Positions 52,734-62,021 of a stretch of DNA of 64,000 nt are shown here, one piece after another. The stretch spans positions 1 through 64,000 of the forward strand of contig NEUU01000007.1 in the NCBI GenBank assembly GCA_002304345.1, read 5' to 3'. The position numbers were made by a program, and so were the translations under genes. The stretch is from Verrucomicrobia bacterium Tous-C9LFEB. GTDB taxonomy: Bacteria > Verrucomicrobiota > Verrucomicrobiia > Methylacidiphilales > UBA1321. Under the pieces are notes generated by a model. It searched no databases and was not told the origin of the DNA. It worked only from the letters and a program-made list of their open reading frames with translations. Within the stretch, counting starts at the first letter, position 1; every line of letters begins with the position of its first letter.

Positions 52734-53591
52734 ATGAAACTGCGCATCCAACATCGCACGACTTATCAGTATTCGGAGAAAGTGACCTTTGGTCCCCACC
52801 GGATGCTGCTGCGTCCCCGCGAAGGCCACGATATTCAGATCGAACAGTCGGTGCTCGAGGTGAGTCCAGCCCATCGCATCGACTGGATTCGCGATGTATA
52901 CGGCAACAGCATCGCCGTCGCGCATTTCACCGAACGCGCCTCCCAACTGATGGTCTACAGTGATTTGATCCTGCACCATTTTGAAACGAACCCGTTCGAT
53001 TTTCAAATCGAGCCGGAGGCCGTGCATTACCCTTTCGCCTACGATGAGGAAACGTCTCTGGAACTCGCCGCCCTGATTCAACCGGCCTATCAGGACGACG
53101 CCGAATGCGTGCGAAAATGGCTGGGACAATTCTGGCTCCCCGGTCAAACCATCGACACGCTGGCCCTCCTTCAACAGATCAACAGCCACATCCATCATAC
53201 CTGCCAGTATCAGATCCGGCACGAACCGGGCGTCCAATCCCCCTCGCGAACCCTCGATAGCAACCGGGGATCATGCCGGGATTTTGCCACCCTCTTCATC
53301 GAAGCCTGTCGTTGTCTCGGACTCGGCGCTCGTTTTGTCAGCGGTTACATCCTGAGCGGCGGTGCCGGCGCATCGACTCATGCCTGGGCCGAAGTCTATC
53401 TGCCCGGTGGTGGCTGGAAGGGATTCGATCCGACGATGGGCTTGTTAACCATCTCGCAGCATGTGCCCGTGGCGGTTTCACGTCATCCCGAAAGCGCCTC
53501 GCCCATCTCCGGTTCCTTTACTGGACCCGTCAGCGCGTTTCAGGGAGTTCAGGTCAGCGTTCAAGTCGAAGCCCTCGCCTCGACCGTTTAA
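52734..53591 (+). CDS. Transglutaminase-like protein, second of pair
   Basis: This 285-residue protein has the bacterial transglutaminase N-terminal domain (LRIQHRTTYQYSEKVTFGPH, residues 3-22) and the core with catalytic Cys in RGSCRDFATLFIEA, His in STHAWAEVYLPGG and Asp in GFDPTMG. It lacks a signal peptide and is probably cytoplasmic. It is more typical of the family than the preceding gene, with which it probably shares an operon (30-base gap). Its TAA overlaps, in a TTTAAA word, the stop of the convergent unrecognised gene. The physiological substrate is unknown; hydrolysis or cross-linking of gamma-glutamyl bonds is the family chemistry. Confidence 0.9.
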   Translation: MKLRIQHRTTYQYSEKVTFGPHRMLLRPREGHDIQIEQSVLEVSPAHRIDWIRDVYGNSIAVAHFTERASQLMVYSDLILHHFETNPFDFQIEPEAVHYPFAYDEETSLELAALIQPAYQDDAECVRKWLGQFWLPGQTIDTLALLQQINSHIHHTCQYQIRHEPGVQSPSRTLDSNRGSCRDFATLFIEACRCLGLGARFVSGYILSGGAGASTHAWAEVYLPGGGWKGFDPTMGLLTISQHVPVAVSRHPESASPISGSFTGPVSAFQGVQVSVQVEALASTV

Positions 53592-55351
53592 AATTCGAAC
53601 TTGAGACTCTCACTGCTCCCAATTATTTCAATCTGCCCACTCTTCCATGCCGAGCGCAGATGCGGACTATCGTAGGTCACGTAATTGAGGTCGACCGGCT
53701 TTCCATTCCATTGACGTCTGCCGTGTGTGTCGATTTCGAGAACTCCCGCATGCTTCGACGCGTAAGCCAATGTCATCGCCAATTCATCATAGCGAATGAC
53801 ATTACTGAGAATCTCCGTTTGAAATGCCGTAAAGCTTCCGAAATCCGCGAGCGATCCCACCTCGCAGATCACGCCATGGCGCAAACCATCACTGATCACT
53901 TCGCGATCTTTCCACTCGCCGTCAGTCGTCCAACGATAGCGCGGAAGAATCAGGAGCGCAGCGATTGATTCTCCGGAGCGAACAAAAAGCGCCCCCTCGC
54001 GTTCGACCACCTCATCGAAGGCTGCCCTCGGCACGTAAGCATGAATCCAATGCATCGGCTGGCTCTGCGGAATGTCGTATAGGGCCACGAGAGCCGTCTT
54101 GTTTTGGAAAAAATGACCGCAACCGCAGAGACGATCCCCCGTCCAATAATTGTGCGTTCCATCCTGGCCGGGATGATGCGTAAAGAGCCGGGCATCCGGT
54201 CGCGCGGCAAAACTCAAATCCCACTGGTGCTGCTGATGGTGAGCATACTCGTGAGTGCAGGATTGGCCCGCATCCACCTGGCCATGCAAAGCCATCAGGG
54301 GGTGGGACAGGCAGTCGCACGGACGCGGAGAATTCGTCGGGTAGGCGTCTTGAAACTGCACCGCACCCATCGCATAATCCGGAGTCCAATAGGTGTACTT
54401 GCGCAGACTGCCTTCGAGCGGTTCCAGAGGCAGCACGTCCGCGAGATTGTGCAGATGTTTGCGTTCGCGGTTTTCGTACGGTTCTATTCGATTCAAGGCG
54501 AGATCGATCACCGCCGGATGTGGTCGAAACGTACAGAGCACCGCATCGAGAAGGAAATTGTGCCCCGTTATCTCGGTTGGTTCAAACAAACCAAAATAGA
54601 GATATTGCAATACCCGGGTTGGTTCCCAGCCATGATCCAGAGCTTGGTGCGGATAAATACGTCCGTGCGCGCCCGCATACATGCCGCAGAGCGAATCCAC
54701 CGCCATGTCGGCGAGTAGCAAATTCATCATCTTGCCAACCATCTCCTTCAACGCAACATCTTGGGAATAATCGTATAATCCGCAAAGACATTCCCAGTCC
54801 GGACACATGTAGACCGCCGAGTCAAACTCACCCCAACCGCGTTGCGCCCGGTGGCGCAGATAGCGCGTCAGCCATTCCACCTCCAGTGGAATCAATTCTT
54901 CGCCGGTTTTACCGTACGCCTGAAAAGTCTCCTGGCTAAATTCCTGCGCCATGAGATAGCGCGTAGCGTGAAAAATCAGAGCGTGATTCTCCGACTGATA
55001 ATGGCTGGCAAAATTGTGCCGCAGATAAAAGCCACGAATCTTTTCGACTGTGATCGGTTCCAGAACCGATTTCTGATGAAAGAGGTGCCAGAACCGGCAC
55101 AGCTTCAACGCCACAAAATCGCATTCGCCTTGTGGATTTTGAATACCATCGCTCGGTCGATCCAGCCATTCCGCCAACTCCCGCAAAATCACATTTCCCT
55201 CCGCAATATCGCGCCCCACCGCCATGGGGTAAAGGCGATGAACCAGATTGTCGAGAGAGGGCAATTCGATCGGGCCACTCGCTTCGCGTTCCAATAAAGT
55301 GCGGCAGCGGCTTTCATGGCCCTGCAGACAGGCCGCGACATTTTCTTTCAT
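53588..55351 (-). CDS. Unrecognised 587-residue protein, probable alpha-toroid fold
   Basis: I do not recognise a family. The protein of about 587 residues has no signal peptide. The first about 400 residues are helix-rich, with many Trp, Tyr and His in patterns such as LRHNFASHYQSENHALIFHATRY and HQALDHGWEPTRVLQYLYFG, suggesting an (alpha/alpha)6 toroid like heparinase or alginate-lyase-type domains. SENHALIFH is reminiscent of catalytic Asn/His regions there. The last about 180 residues look like a beta-sandwich. It is downstream of two GH5 genes on the same strand, 36 bases away, supporting a role in saccharide metabolism. I chose the ATG at 55351; a TTG at 55384 is in frame. Confidence 0.6.
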   Translation of the reverse strand: MKENVAACLQGHESRCRTLLEREASGPIELPSLDNLVHRLYPMAVGRDIAEGNVILRELAEWLDRPSDGIQNPQGECDFVALKLCRFWHLFHQKSVLEPITVEKIRGFYLRHNFASHYQSENHALIFHATRYLMAQEFSQETFQAYGKTGEELIPLEVEWLTRYLRHRAQRGWGEFDSAVYMCPDWECLCGLYDYSQDVALKEMVGKMMNLLLADMAVDSLCGMYAGAHGRIYPHQALDHGWEPTRVLQYLYFGLFEPTEITGHNFLLDAVLCTFRPHPAVIDLALNRIEPYENRERKHLHNLADVLPLEPLEGSLRKYTYWTPDYAMGAVQFQDAYPTNSPRPCDCLSHPLMALHGQVDAGQSCTHEYAHHQQHQWDLSFAARPDARLFTHHPGQDGTHNYWTGDRLCGCGHFFQNKTALVALYDIPQSQPMHWIHAYVPRAAFDEVVEREGALFVRSGESIAALLILPRYRWTTDGEWKDREVISDGLRHGVICEVGSLADFGSFTAFQTEILSNVIRYDELAMTLAYASKHAGVLEIDTHGRRQWNGKPVDLNYVTYDSPHLRSAWKSGQIEIIGSSESLKFEF

Positions 55352-55386
55352 CTTCAATCCAGTTTGAGAGAAATCAATTTTCAACT

Positions 55387-57051
55387 CTATTTAATTCCGG
55401 CTTTGGTTTCGGATTTCGGGGCAGTTTCGACCATTGCGGTCTTCCCGGCGATCTCATTCTTCGCAAACCATTTTTGCAAAACCAAGAATCGTTCCGTTGG
55501 CTGAGTCGCTTTCGGGTGGTTCGACCGATCATACGGAAGATCGGCATGCTCGACACTCCAGCCCGGCCATTCCCGGAACGCATGGTAGGTCCAGTCCCAT
55601 CCATACTCCTCGAAAATAGAGATGCAATCATCGAGATAGGTTGCCGCGCCAGGCGCCCAACGGGCTGCACTAAATTCGCCAATATAAATCCGGGCATTGT
55701 GTGCGAGCTGAAAGCGACGCACTGGTTCCAAATAGCGCCGCAGGGCTTCCTTGTCGATCGGCTTCCCCTCAATCATGCCGGGGTAAGTAAGACTGTTCTT
55801 GGTAAAATCCTTGTCCTTCGCCACACCCTGATCCGTCTTCACTCCTTGATGCGTGTAAGCGCCCGGCCAGTACATATGCGCCTGATAAATCACATTCGGC
55901 ACATCCACCGGTTCCAGCCAGGAGAAGGAGTCGGGCGAGTCCCACTGATCAACCTCGATGATGATTGGCGTTTTACTATCAATGGCACGAATGGCCTTCG
56001 CCGCTTTCACCTGAATCGCCAACCAATCGCCCAACCCCGTCGGAGAAGGACGGTTCTGTACCGGCTCATTGATCAGGTCATAGGCCCACAAGGCGGGATG
56101 ATCTTTGAAACGACGGGCAATGCGTTCCCAATTGGCAATGAACTCCTGCTGATATTTTTCTTCCATCACCATCTTCAACGTCGCATCGGGATAACGTCCG
56201 CCCGGCGGCAAATGCAAATCGACCGCCAGTTTGATCCCATTGGCCTGTGCCGCATCCAGAGCCTGACTGAGATCGCCTAGCTTGCCCTCAAACCACTCGT
56301 CATAGATCGCCAGATTTTTTTCTCCTCCACCCACCTGCCAACGCATGAGATTCACCTTCCATCCCGCGAGATCGGCAAAGTCCTGTTGCGCGAAATAATT
56401 AGGCGACATCACTCCGCGCATCTGCGTGGCTTTTTGCGTCAGGTTCTTTTCGGCATCTGCCGGAATGTTTCGCAAAGCCCGGGGTTGCAGCACGGTAATG
56501 CGCACATCCGAAATCCATACGGTTCCTGTTGCTCCTTCCACCCCTAGAGAAATCTGCCCTTTCGACACATCTTCCACGATGCCGCCGATGGCTCCCACTG
56601 GTCGCCAAGGAAATGTGCCATGCAGATTCGGCTCGTCGTACCAGCGTTTGCCGCGCGAAGGAGAATCAAAATTAAGCTGGCACTTGGCTCCACGCCATTT
56701 GGCCAATGGCACCGCCGGATCTGAGCCTTGGATATTTTCTCCGCGCACAAGTCCGGTGAGGCAAACGCGTGCCCCTTGTAGACTGCTCATATCAACCGGA
56801 ATCGAAACGAGCTTGCGCGGGTTTCCTGTCTGCCCCACAGCTGAGGTGATTCGCAGGCAGGGTTCGCCCTTGGGTCCTTCGTTCACGATTTCTGCTCCCT
56901 GCGATAAAAGCTGCGACCGAATTTCCGTCTTGGTGAGGTCGAGAGTGAACGCCACGTCTCCTGCCTTCAGATCCTTCTCTGCCGCTGGCAAAGTAGTGAG
57001 CCCGATAAGCGCCGAAAACAAAACGGCGATCATCCCAGATTTCCATTTCAT
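55387..57051 (-). CDS. Secreted GH5-like glycoside hydrolase, copy 2
   Basis: This protein of about 554 residues has a signal peptide (MIAVLFSALIGLTTLPAA), a beta-rich N-terminal domain of about 200 residues (AFTLDLTKTEIRSQLLSQG, then GTVWISDVRITVLQP) like a carbohydrate-binding or jelly-roll module, and a GH5-type TIM barrel with acid/base Glu in WAYDLINEPVQNRPS and nucleophile Glu in RIYIGEFSAARW. It should cleave beta-linked glucans, mannans or similar polymers. It is a tandem duplicate of the next gene upstream; its ATG at 57051 lies four bases after that gene's stop, with GGAGG within the upstream coding end. A short C-terminal tail rich in Ala, Lys and Thr follows. Confidence 0.86.
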   Translation of the reverse strand: MKWKSGMIAVLFSALIGLTTLPAAEKDLKAGDVAFTLDLTKTEIRSQLLSQGAEIVNEGPKGEPCLRITSAVGQTGNPRKLVSIPVDMSSLQGARVCLTGLVRGENIQGSDPAVPLAKWRGAKCQLNFDSPSRGKRWYDEPNLHGTFPWRPVGAIGGIVEDVSKGQISLGVEGATGTVWISDVRITVLQPRALRNIPADAEKNLTQKATQMRGVMSPNYFAQQDFADLAGWKVNLMRWQVGGGEKNLAIYDEWFEGKLGDLSQALDAAQANGIKLAVDLHLPPGGRYPDATLKMVMEEKYQQEFIANWERIARRFKDHPALWAYDLINEPVQNRPSPTGLGDWLAIQVKAAKAIRAIDSKTPIIIEVDQWDSPDSFSWLEPVDVPNVIYQAHMYWPGAYTHQGVKTDQGVAKDKDFTKNSLTYPGMIEGKPIDKEALRRYLEPVRRFQLAHNARIYIGEFSAARWAPGAATYLDDCISIFEEYGWDWTYHAFREWPGWSVEHADLPYDRSNHPKATQPTERFLVLQKWFAKNEIAGKTAMVETAPKSETKAGIK

Positions 57052-57055
57052 CGCG

Positions 57056-58711
57056 TTACTTCCCCTCCTTCTTCGACTGGCTCTGCATCGCGGCTTTACC
57101 GTCATTCTTCGCCAGCCATTTTTTCAACACCAGGAAACGTTCCGTGGGCTGACTCGCCAGAGGATGATTTTTCTTATCGCGAGGCAGGTCCGCATGCTCC
57201 ACGCTCCAACCGGGCCACTCGCGAAAAGCGTGATAACTCCAGTCCCATCCATATTCCTCAAAGATCGAGATACAATCATCCAGATACTGCGCCGCTCCGG
57301 GAGCCCAACGCACCGCGCTAAATTCTCCAATATAGATCGGGACGTTATAAGTCAGCTGAAACTCACGCACCGGAGCCAGATAACGCCGCAGGGCCTCCTT
57401 GTCGGTCATCTTGCCATCGACTATTCCCGGATAAGTCAACGAGTTCTCCACGTTCTTGTCCTTCGCCACGCCTTGATCCGTGGACACCCCCTGATGGGTG
57501 AAAGCCCCCGGCCAATACATGTGCGCCTGATAGATAATGTTGGGGACGTCAATTGGCTTCAGCCAGCGAAACGATTCCGGCGAATCCCACGCATCCACTT
57601 CGATCATGATGGGGGTCTTCGCATCGATCTTGCGAATCGCCTTGGCCGTCTTGACCTGCAAGGCCAGCCAGTCGTCCGCTCCAGCGGGAGAAGGCCGGGT
57701 TTGCACCGGCTCATTAATCAGATCGTATGCCCAGAGCGCCGGATGATCCTTGAACCGCTGCGCCATCTGTTCCCAATTCGCAATAAACTGATCCGCATGA
57801 TTCTTCTCCAGGAACATCACATGCGTGCCATCCGGTTGACGACCTCCCGGCGTGTCCATGATATTAAGGACCACCTTCATTCCATGCTTCTGCGCCGCAT
57901 CCAGCGCCAACGCCAGATCGTCCAGATGCTCTTGCAACCATTGCTCATAGGTCTGCGGCTTCCACTTCACGCCCTGCATGTGCCAGCGCACGCTATTGAC
58001 GCCCCATGCCGCCATATCCTCGAAATCCTTGGCTTGAAATTGATTTGGCGTCATCACCCCGCGCATACGGGTTGTTTTCTGGGTCAGTTTCTTTTCCGTA
58101 TCCGTCGCGATGACGTGCGTCACCTTGGGCTGCAAGACAATGAGAGCAATATCCGAGAACCAAACCGTGCCCGCCGCCCGGTCCACCCCCAACGCAATTT
58201 GAATTTCTGAAACGTCGTCGGCAATGCCACCGATTACACCTACATCGCGCCATGCGTACGTGCCATGCAGCGCGGGTTGATCGTACCAGCGCTTGCCTAG
58301 CGAAGCGGAATCATAGGTGAACTTGAACTTTCCCCCGAGCCACTTCCAGAGCGGCACGGTTGGATCGGTTCCCTGAATCGCCTCGCCACGACTCATACCG
58401 ACCATGCCGATCCGCGCGCCTTGCAGCGCTTTCACGTCGACCGGGATGGAAATCATCTGTTTCGGCGCACTTCCGTCCAGCATAGCGCGAGCCGTGATGC
58501 GTACGCAGGGCTCACCGTTGCGGCCCTCATTGACAATCTCAGCTCCCTGCGTTTGGAGCGCCGTCCGAACGCGGGCATCGGTCAAATCCAGCTTATAAAA
58601 TACATCCCCCTCCTGCCATACTTTGTCCGCCGCCGGAAGCGAACTTAATCCAGTCAACATCGCTACGAAAATCGCCAGTCGTGCGCCATGAAACATCCTT
58701 TTATCCACCAT
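57056..58711 (-). CDS. Secreted GH5-like glycoside hydrolase, copy 1
   Basis: This 551-residue protein has a signal peptide (LAIFVAMLTGLSSLPAA), the same N-terminal beta domain as its downstream neighbour (FYKLDLTDARVRTALQTQG; GTVWFSDIALIVLQP) and a GH5 barrel with catalytic Glu in WAYDLINEPVQTRPS and in PIYIGEFSAVRW. The pair share long identical blocks such as KRFKDHPALWAYDLINEP variants and EEYGWDW, so they arose by tandem duplication and have since diverged. It ends in a Gln/Lys-rich tail (MQSQSKKEGK). It acts outside the cytoplasm on a beta-glucan-type substrate that is not defined. Start at 58711; 58696 is an alternative. Confidence 0.86.
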   Translation of the reverse strand: MVDKRMFHGARLAIFVAMLTGLSSLPAADKVWQEGDVFYKLDLTDARVRTALQTQGAEIVNEGRNGEPCVRITARAMLDGSAPKQMISIPVDVKALQGARIGMVGMSRGEAIQGTDPTVPLWKWLGGKFKFTYDSASLGKRWYDQPALHGTYAWRDVGVIGGIADDVSEIQIALGVDRAAGTVWFSDIALIVLQPKVTHVIATDTEKKLTQKTTRMRGVMTPNQFQAKDFEDMAAWGVNSVRWHMQGVKWKPQTYEQWLQEHLDDLALALDAAQKHGMKVVLNIMDTPGGRQPDGTHVMFLEKNHADQFIANWEQMAQRFKDHPALWAYDLINEPVQTRPSPAGADDWLALQVKTAKAIRKIDAKTPIMIEVDAWDSPESFRWLKPIDVPNIIYQAHMYWPGAFTHQGVSTDQGVAKDKNVENSLTYPGIVDGKMTDKEALRRYLAPVREFQLTYNVPIYIGEFSAVRWAPGAAQYLDDCISIFEEYGWDWSYHAFREWPGWSVEHADLPRDKKNHPLASQPTERFLVLKKWLAKNDGKAAMQSQSKKEGK

Positions 58712-58806
58712 GATTTGATTCTCTTTTTTTGCGAGTCAGCTTCACGGACAGAATCTCCGGCACTCGACCATTTTGCAGTCACACACACATTGGCAACGTC
58801 CCAGTC

Positions 58807-59493
58807 TCAATGCTCCACCTTGAGAATGAAGTCCGCCACACTCTTCTGGTTCGCAGGCTGACCGAATCCGGAAAATCCCGCCCAGGCAGCGTCCGGAGTA
58901 AAAGAAAAAGCGCCGAGATCAAAACGTTCAATCACCGGTACGCCGTTGACGAACATCGATACGCGATTTCCGGAACGTTCGTATTCAATGGCCAACAGAT
59001 TGAAATCATCCTGATTGATGTTCTTCGGACTCACTCCCTTGATGCGTGCCGGTTTCGCCCCCGCATTATAGAAACACTCCACCTGACCCGAAGTATTCAC
59101 GAGCATAAAAACGCCGCCGCCCCAGGTGAGCCCGGTGGAAAAGTCCTTGGGGTTACCCAAGCCCACCGCCAGCCACGTGCCACTCTCATCGATCTTCATC
59201 GGGTGCAACCGCGCTTCCACGCGAATCATTTTCGCACCGTCCCCCACCGGCAACTTGGCAATGGCCGATCCCTTGTCGGCAAACGAAGCGTAGGCTTCAT
59301 TATTCTTGCGCACGGCAAGAATACCCGGACTCGCCGTCCACGAGAGACCGCCCACCAACTCCAACCCATTAAGTTTGCGCCCACTTTCCGCTTCGCTCAC
59401 GGGAAAGGCATCTCGCACGTCGAGATCAGCTCCACATAGAATAAGTGGCATCCAGGCAACCAAACAAAATCCAATTCTTGGCATCCACATCAT
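58807..59493 (-). CDS. Secreted LamG-like protein
   Basis: This 228-residue protein has a signal peptide (IGFCLVAWMPLILCGA) and then a single beta-rich domain of concanavalin/LamG type, recognised by the strand pattern IRVEARLHPMKIDESGTW, VFMLVNTSGQVECFYN, LLAIEYERSGNRVSMFVNG and FDLGAFSFTP. No catalytic residues are evident, so it may bind a glycan or be a structural surface protein. It lies 95 bases upstream of the GH5 pair and 12 bases after a pseudopilin gene on the same strand, so these may form one transcription unit. The family is only assigned by fold-like pattern. Confidence 0.7.
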   Translation of the reverse strand: MMWMPRIGFCLVAWMPLILCGADLDVRDAFPVSEAESGRKLNGLELVGGLSWTASPGILAVRKNNEAYASFADKGSAIAKLPVGDGAKMIRVEARLHPMKIDESGTWLAVGLGNPKDFSTGLTWGGGVFMLVNTSGQVECFYNAGAKPARIKGVSPKNINQDDFNLLAIEYERSGNRVSMFVNGVPVIERFDLGAFSFTPDAAWAGFSGFGQPANQKSVADFILKVEH

Positions 59494-59504
59494 ATCTCAC
59501 TCGC

Positions 59505-60296
59505 TCAGTTATTATCGTAGATGCAACCCCCATCCGTATTGGGATGGGCAATGATCTCCTGCATAAAGTCCACACTTGCCGCATGTCCGTCATAGTACGC
59601 CACGTTGGATTTCAAACCGGCATGACGGGGATAGATCATCCATGGATCAGAGGTATCGCCCGGAAAACGCGCGTATCCAAAGTTGCCACCGCGCGAACCG
59701 GCCTCTTTCCACATCGGCGGAGAAGCGGCGGGATTTTGCACATAGCCGATATCGGATAACATGATTGTCGCCGATGGCTCGCGAACGGCAGTTAAACGTT
59801 GCCCCGGATTTTGACCCAGATATTCATTCAACTGGGAAATCACAACCGAGCCAATCTTGGCCTTGTTGTAATTCAGTCCGTAGGAACTCGGCATCAGACC
59901 TCGCGATGCATTGAACTGCTCGGTGCGTCCGATCCGATCCGAAGGACATCGAAATACGACGGCACCGGTTCCCACATAGGGGGAGATCAATAACCGCCAC
60001 GTCTTGCCATCCGCTGCTCCGGTTCCGGAACAAATCGGCACCAGCACTCCTTCATTTTCCGCACTATAGGTCAGACAACCCATGGCCAATTGTTTGAGAT
60101 TCGACAGACAGGTCGAACTGCGTCCCGACTCGAGCGCTCGCATCAGTGCCGGAAAGGCCAGCGTGGCGAGCACTCCGATGATCCCAACGACCACCATCAA
60201 CTCAATCAAAGTGAAGGCGTAGGGCCGCCGCCATTTCCTCTTCACGGGATTTTTTTGTTTGTGCAGCCTTCGCTCCGCGCCAGTCAGACCATACAA
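59505..60296 (-). CDS. Type II secretion-like pseudopilin, H-X9-DG type
   Basis: This 263-residue protein has a basic leader of about 26 residues, then a prepilin motif, YAFTLIELMVVVGIIGVLAT, with cleavage before Phe and Glu5. The C-terminal part has PRHAGLKSNVAYYDGHAASV, the R-H-X-G and DGH pattern of H-X9-DG pseudopilins. It is similar in design to the protein at 3.8-4.5 kb but not a close copy. It should be processed by a prepilin peptidase and may contribute to a type II-secretion-like pseudopilus; its direct role is unknown. It precedes the LamG-like and GH5 genes on the same strand. Confidence 0.87.
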   Translation of the reverse strand: MYGLTGAERRLHKQKNPVKRKWRRPYAFTLIELMVVVGIIGVLATLAFPALMRALESGRSSTCLSNLKQLAMGCLTYSAENEGVLVPICSGTGAADGKTWRLLISPYVGTGAVVFRCPSDRIGRTEQFNASRGLMPSSYGLNYNKAKIGSVVISQLNEYLGQNPGQRLTAVREPSATIMLSDIGYVQNPAASPPMWKEAGSRGGNFGYARFPGDTSDPWMIYPRHAGLKSNVAYYDGHAASVDFMQEIIAHPNTDGGCIYDNN

Positions 60297-60335
60297 TCCG
60301 ACCGGCCTCTCTCTTTTGGCGTTGCCGTATTCGAT

Positions 60336-62021
60336 TTAGCAGAGAGCGCGGCGGCGACGGACTCCCAATTGGACCAGCAACAGCGAGCCGCCCACCACAA
60401 GCACCATCGTGGAAGGTTCCGGCACGGTCACAATCAGGTTGATCTGGTTTGCCACGGACGTGTCGATCGTTCCGGTGAAACCGCTCAGATTAACCGTCAA
60501 ACCGTTGTCGAGCAGGCTGCCGGCGTAATCAAACAAGCGATAGGTCCCCACACCGAAACCAGCGTCCTGCGAGACGTTAAGCACGCCATCAAGCGTCAAG
60601 TTTCCGGAGATGGAGATCAGATCCTTGAGGGTGCCGAGGTTGAAGTTTAATTGCGAAGCGTTGTTGAGGCTCAGATCCCCTCCGAGCGTCAACACTCCGG
60701 CCTGGCTGATGAGGGAGTTGGACATCTCACCCGCGGAAAGAATACCGTTATCCGCCACGGTCACGGCCCGGTTGATCGTTCCAATACCGCCGAGAGTCGC
60801 CCCCGCCGCCACCGAGACGGCACCACCACCACTGGCCAAAGTTCCATTTACGAGCAACGCCCCCTCATTCACGCTCGTCGTGCCCAGGTAATTATTCGCC
60901 GCGCCGTTCAAAGCCACAATGCCCGCCCCAGTCTTCGTCAACGTATCGCTGGCCGTCGTCAGGGCCGCCGCTTCGCGCTGGACATTACCCGTGAAATCCA
61001 CGCGACCGCTGTTGGTCGCCGTCACGATGAGCGACTGCGCCGTCATCGTGTTCGTCGAACCCTGCCGGTTGAGAATCACATTGCCGCTAAAGGTGGAATT
61101 GTCCGCCGTGGAGCCACCGATCGTCGCATTCGACGTATTGCCCGCCGCTGCCGACATGACACGAATTTGGCGGCTGATATTGACTCCACCATCCGTGAGC
61201 AACGTCGGGTTGGTCGTTCCGCCACCCATCACCCCCATGGCGATATCCGACGTACCCGAACCGAAGGCATTATTATTCCCCGCGTAAACCGCCACGTTGT
61301 AGATTGTCGTGGTGCCGGTGTAGGAATTATTTCCCTTCACGTAAATGGCGGCTCCATTCGGACTACCGGAATTGGGGCCTGTGAAATAAACATTATTCGC
61401 CGTACTGCCGGCTGAATCGCTAATCACCCCATTCAGACGCACGACGGTGGGATTGGCTGCTCCTGAGAGATTCGCGGCGTGGAAACGAATATTCTTTCCG
61501 TTGAGGTCAATATTTCCACCGAGGGTCAGCGAAGCATAATTCGCCTGCATCATCGCATCCGCCATCATTTGAATATCATTATTGATGGTCTGCACCGAAC
61601 CGACCGAGCTTGGGCCCGTACCCGATGAAATCGCAAAGCTGCTCGTCGTGCTGCCTGCCGTCCCGTAGATCTGCAAAGCTCCCCCATTCATGGTGAACTG
61701 ACCGGCCGGCGACGAAGAAATGACCAAGGTCGACAACTGAAACGGGGTCGCGACGTCCTGATTCATGACCCGGTTGTTCGTGGACGCATTGATATAAAAA
61801 CTCGTTGTCGAACTGCTTACCGGAGAAACCGTCGCCGTCCAGTTCGCCGTATTGGACCAGTTACCGTTGTAACCCGCTCCCGCATAGCCGCTCCACGTAT
61901 AAGTCTGCGTCTGCGCCATGGCCGACCCACTCGTCCCAATGATCAGGGCAACGAGTAAAAAGAATCCCCGCCATCCGCTCTGTTGTTGACCACACCGTGT
62001 TGATTTCACATCAGCTTTCAT
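60336..62021 (-). CDS. Autotransporter-type beta-strand-repeat PEP-CTERM protein
   Basis: This 561-residue protein has a signal peptide (GFFLLVALIIGTSGSAMAQ), a long passenger of beta-strand repeats rich in Gly, Asn and Thr, and a terminal PEP-CTERM signal (VPEPSTMVLVVGGSLLLVQL then RRRR). A repeat unit of the autotransporter-associated type is visible: LTKTGAGIVALNGAANNYLG followed by TTSVNEGALLVNGTLASGGG. It is probably a surface adhesin or matrix protein, processed by an exosortase and not a true autotransporter, since no outer-membrane barrel follows. It is divergent from a GntR-LacI regulator across an AT-rich region and heads the secreted-protein block that includes the GH5 pair. Confidence 0.85.
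   Translation of the reverse strand: MKADVKSTRCGQQQSGWRGFFLLVALIIGTSGSAMAQTQTYTWSGYAGAGYNGNWSNTANWTATVSPVSSSTTSFYINASTNNRVMNQDVATPFQLSTLVISSSPAGQFTMNGGALQIYGTAGSTTSSFAISSGTGPSSVGSVQTINNDIQMMADAMMQANYASLTLGGNIDLNGKNIRFHAANLSGAANPTVVRLNGVISDSAGSTANNVYFTGPNSGSPNGAAIYVKGNNSYTGTTTIYNVAVYAGNNNAFGSGTSDIAMGVMGGGTTNPTLLTDGGVNISRQIRVMSAAAGNTSNATIGGSTADNSTFSGNVILNRQGSTNTMTAQSLIVTATNSGRVDFTGNVQREAAALTTASDTLTKTGAGIVALNGAANNYLGTTSVNEGALLVNGTLASGGGAVSVAAGATLGGIGTINRAVTVADNGILSAGEMSNSLISQAGVLTLGGDLSLNNASQLNFNLGTLKDLISISGNLTLDGVLNVSQDAGFGVGTYRLFDYAGSLLDNGLTVNLSGFTGTIDTSVANQINLIVTVPEPSTMVLVVGGSLLLVQLGVRRRRALC

Noticed and set aside
51181..53591. Transglutaminase trio as a standard alpha-E/ATP-grasp peptide operon
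   Set aside because: Neither an alpha-E nor an ATP-grasp gene is present nearby.
56426..58210. 594-codon plus-strand frame across the GH5 pair
   Set aside because: Antisense shadow spanning two duplicated genes, which explains its internal repetition; no start or family signal.
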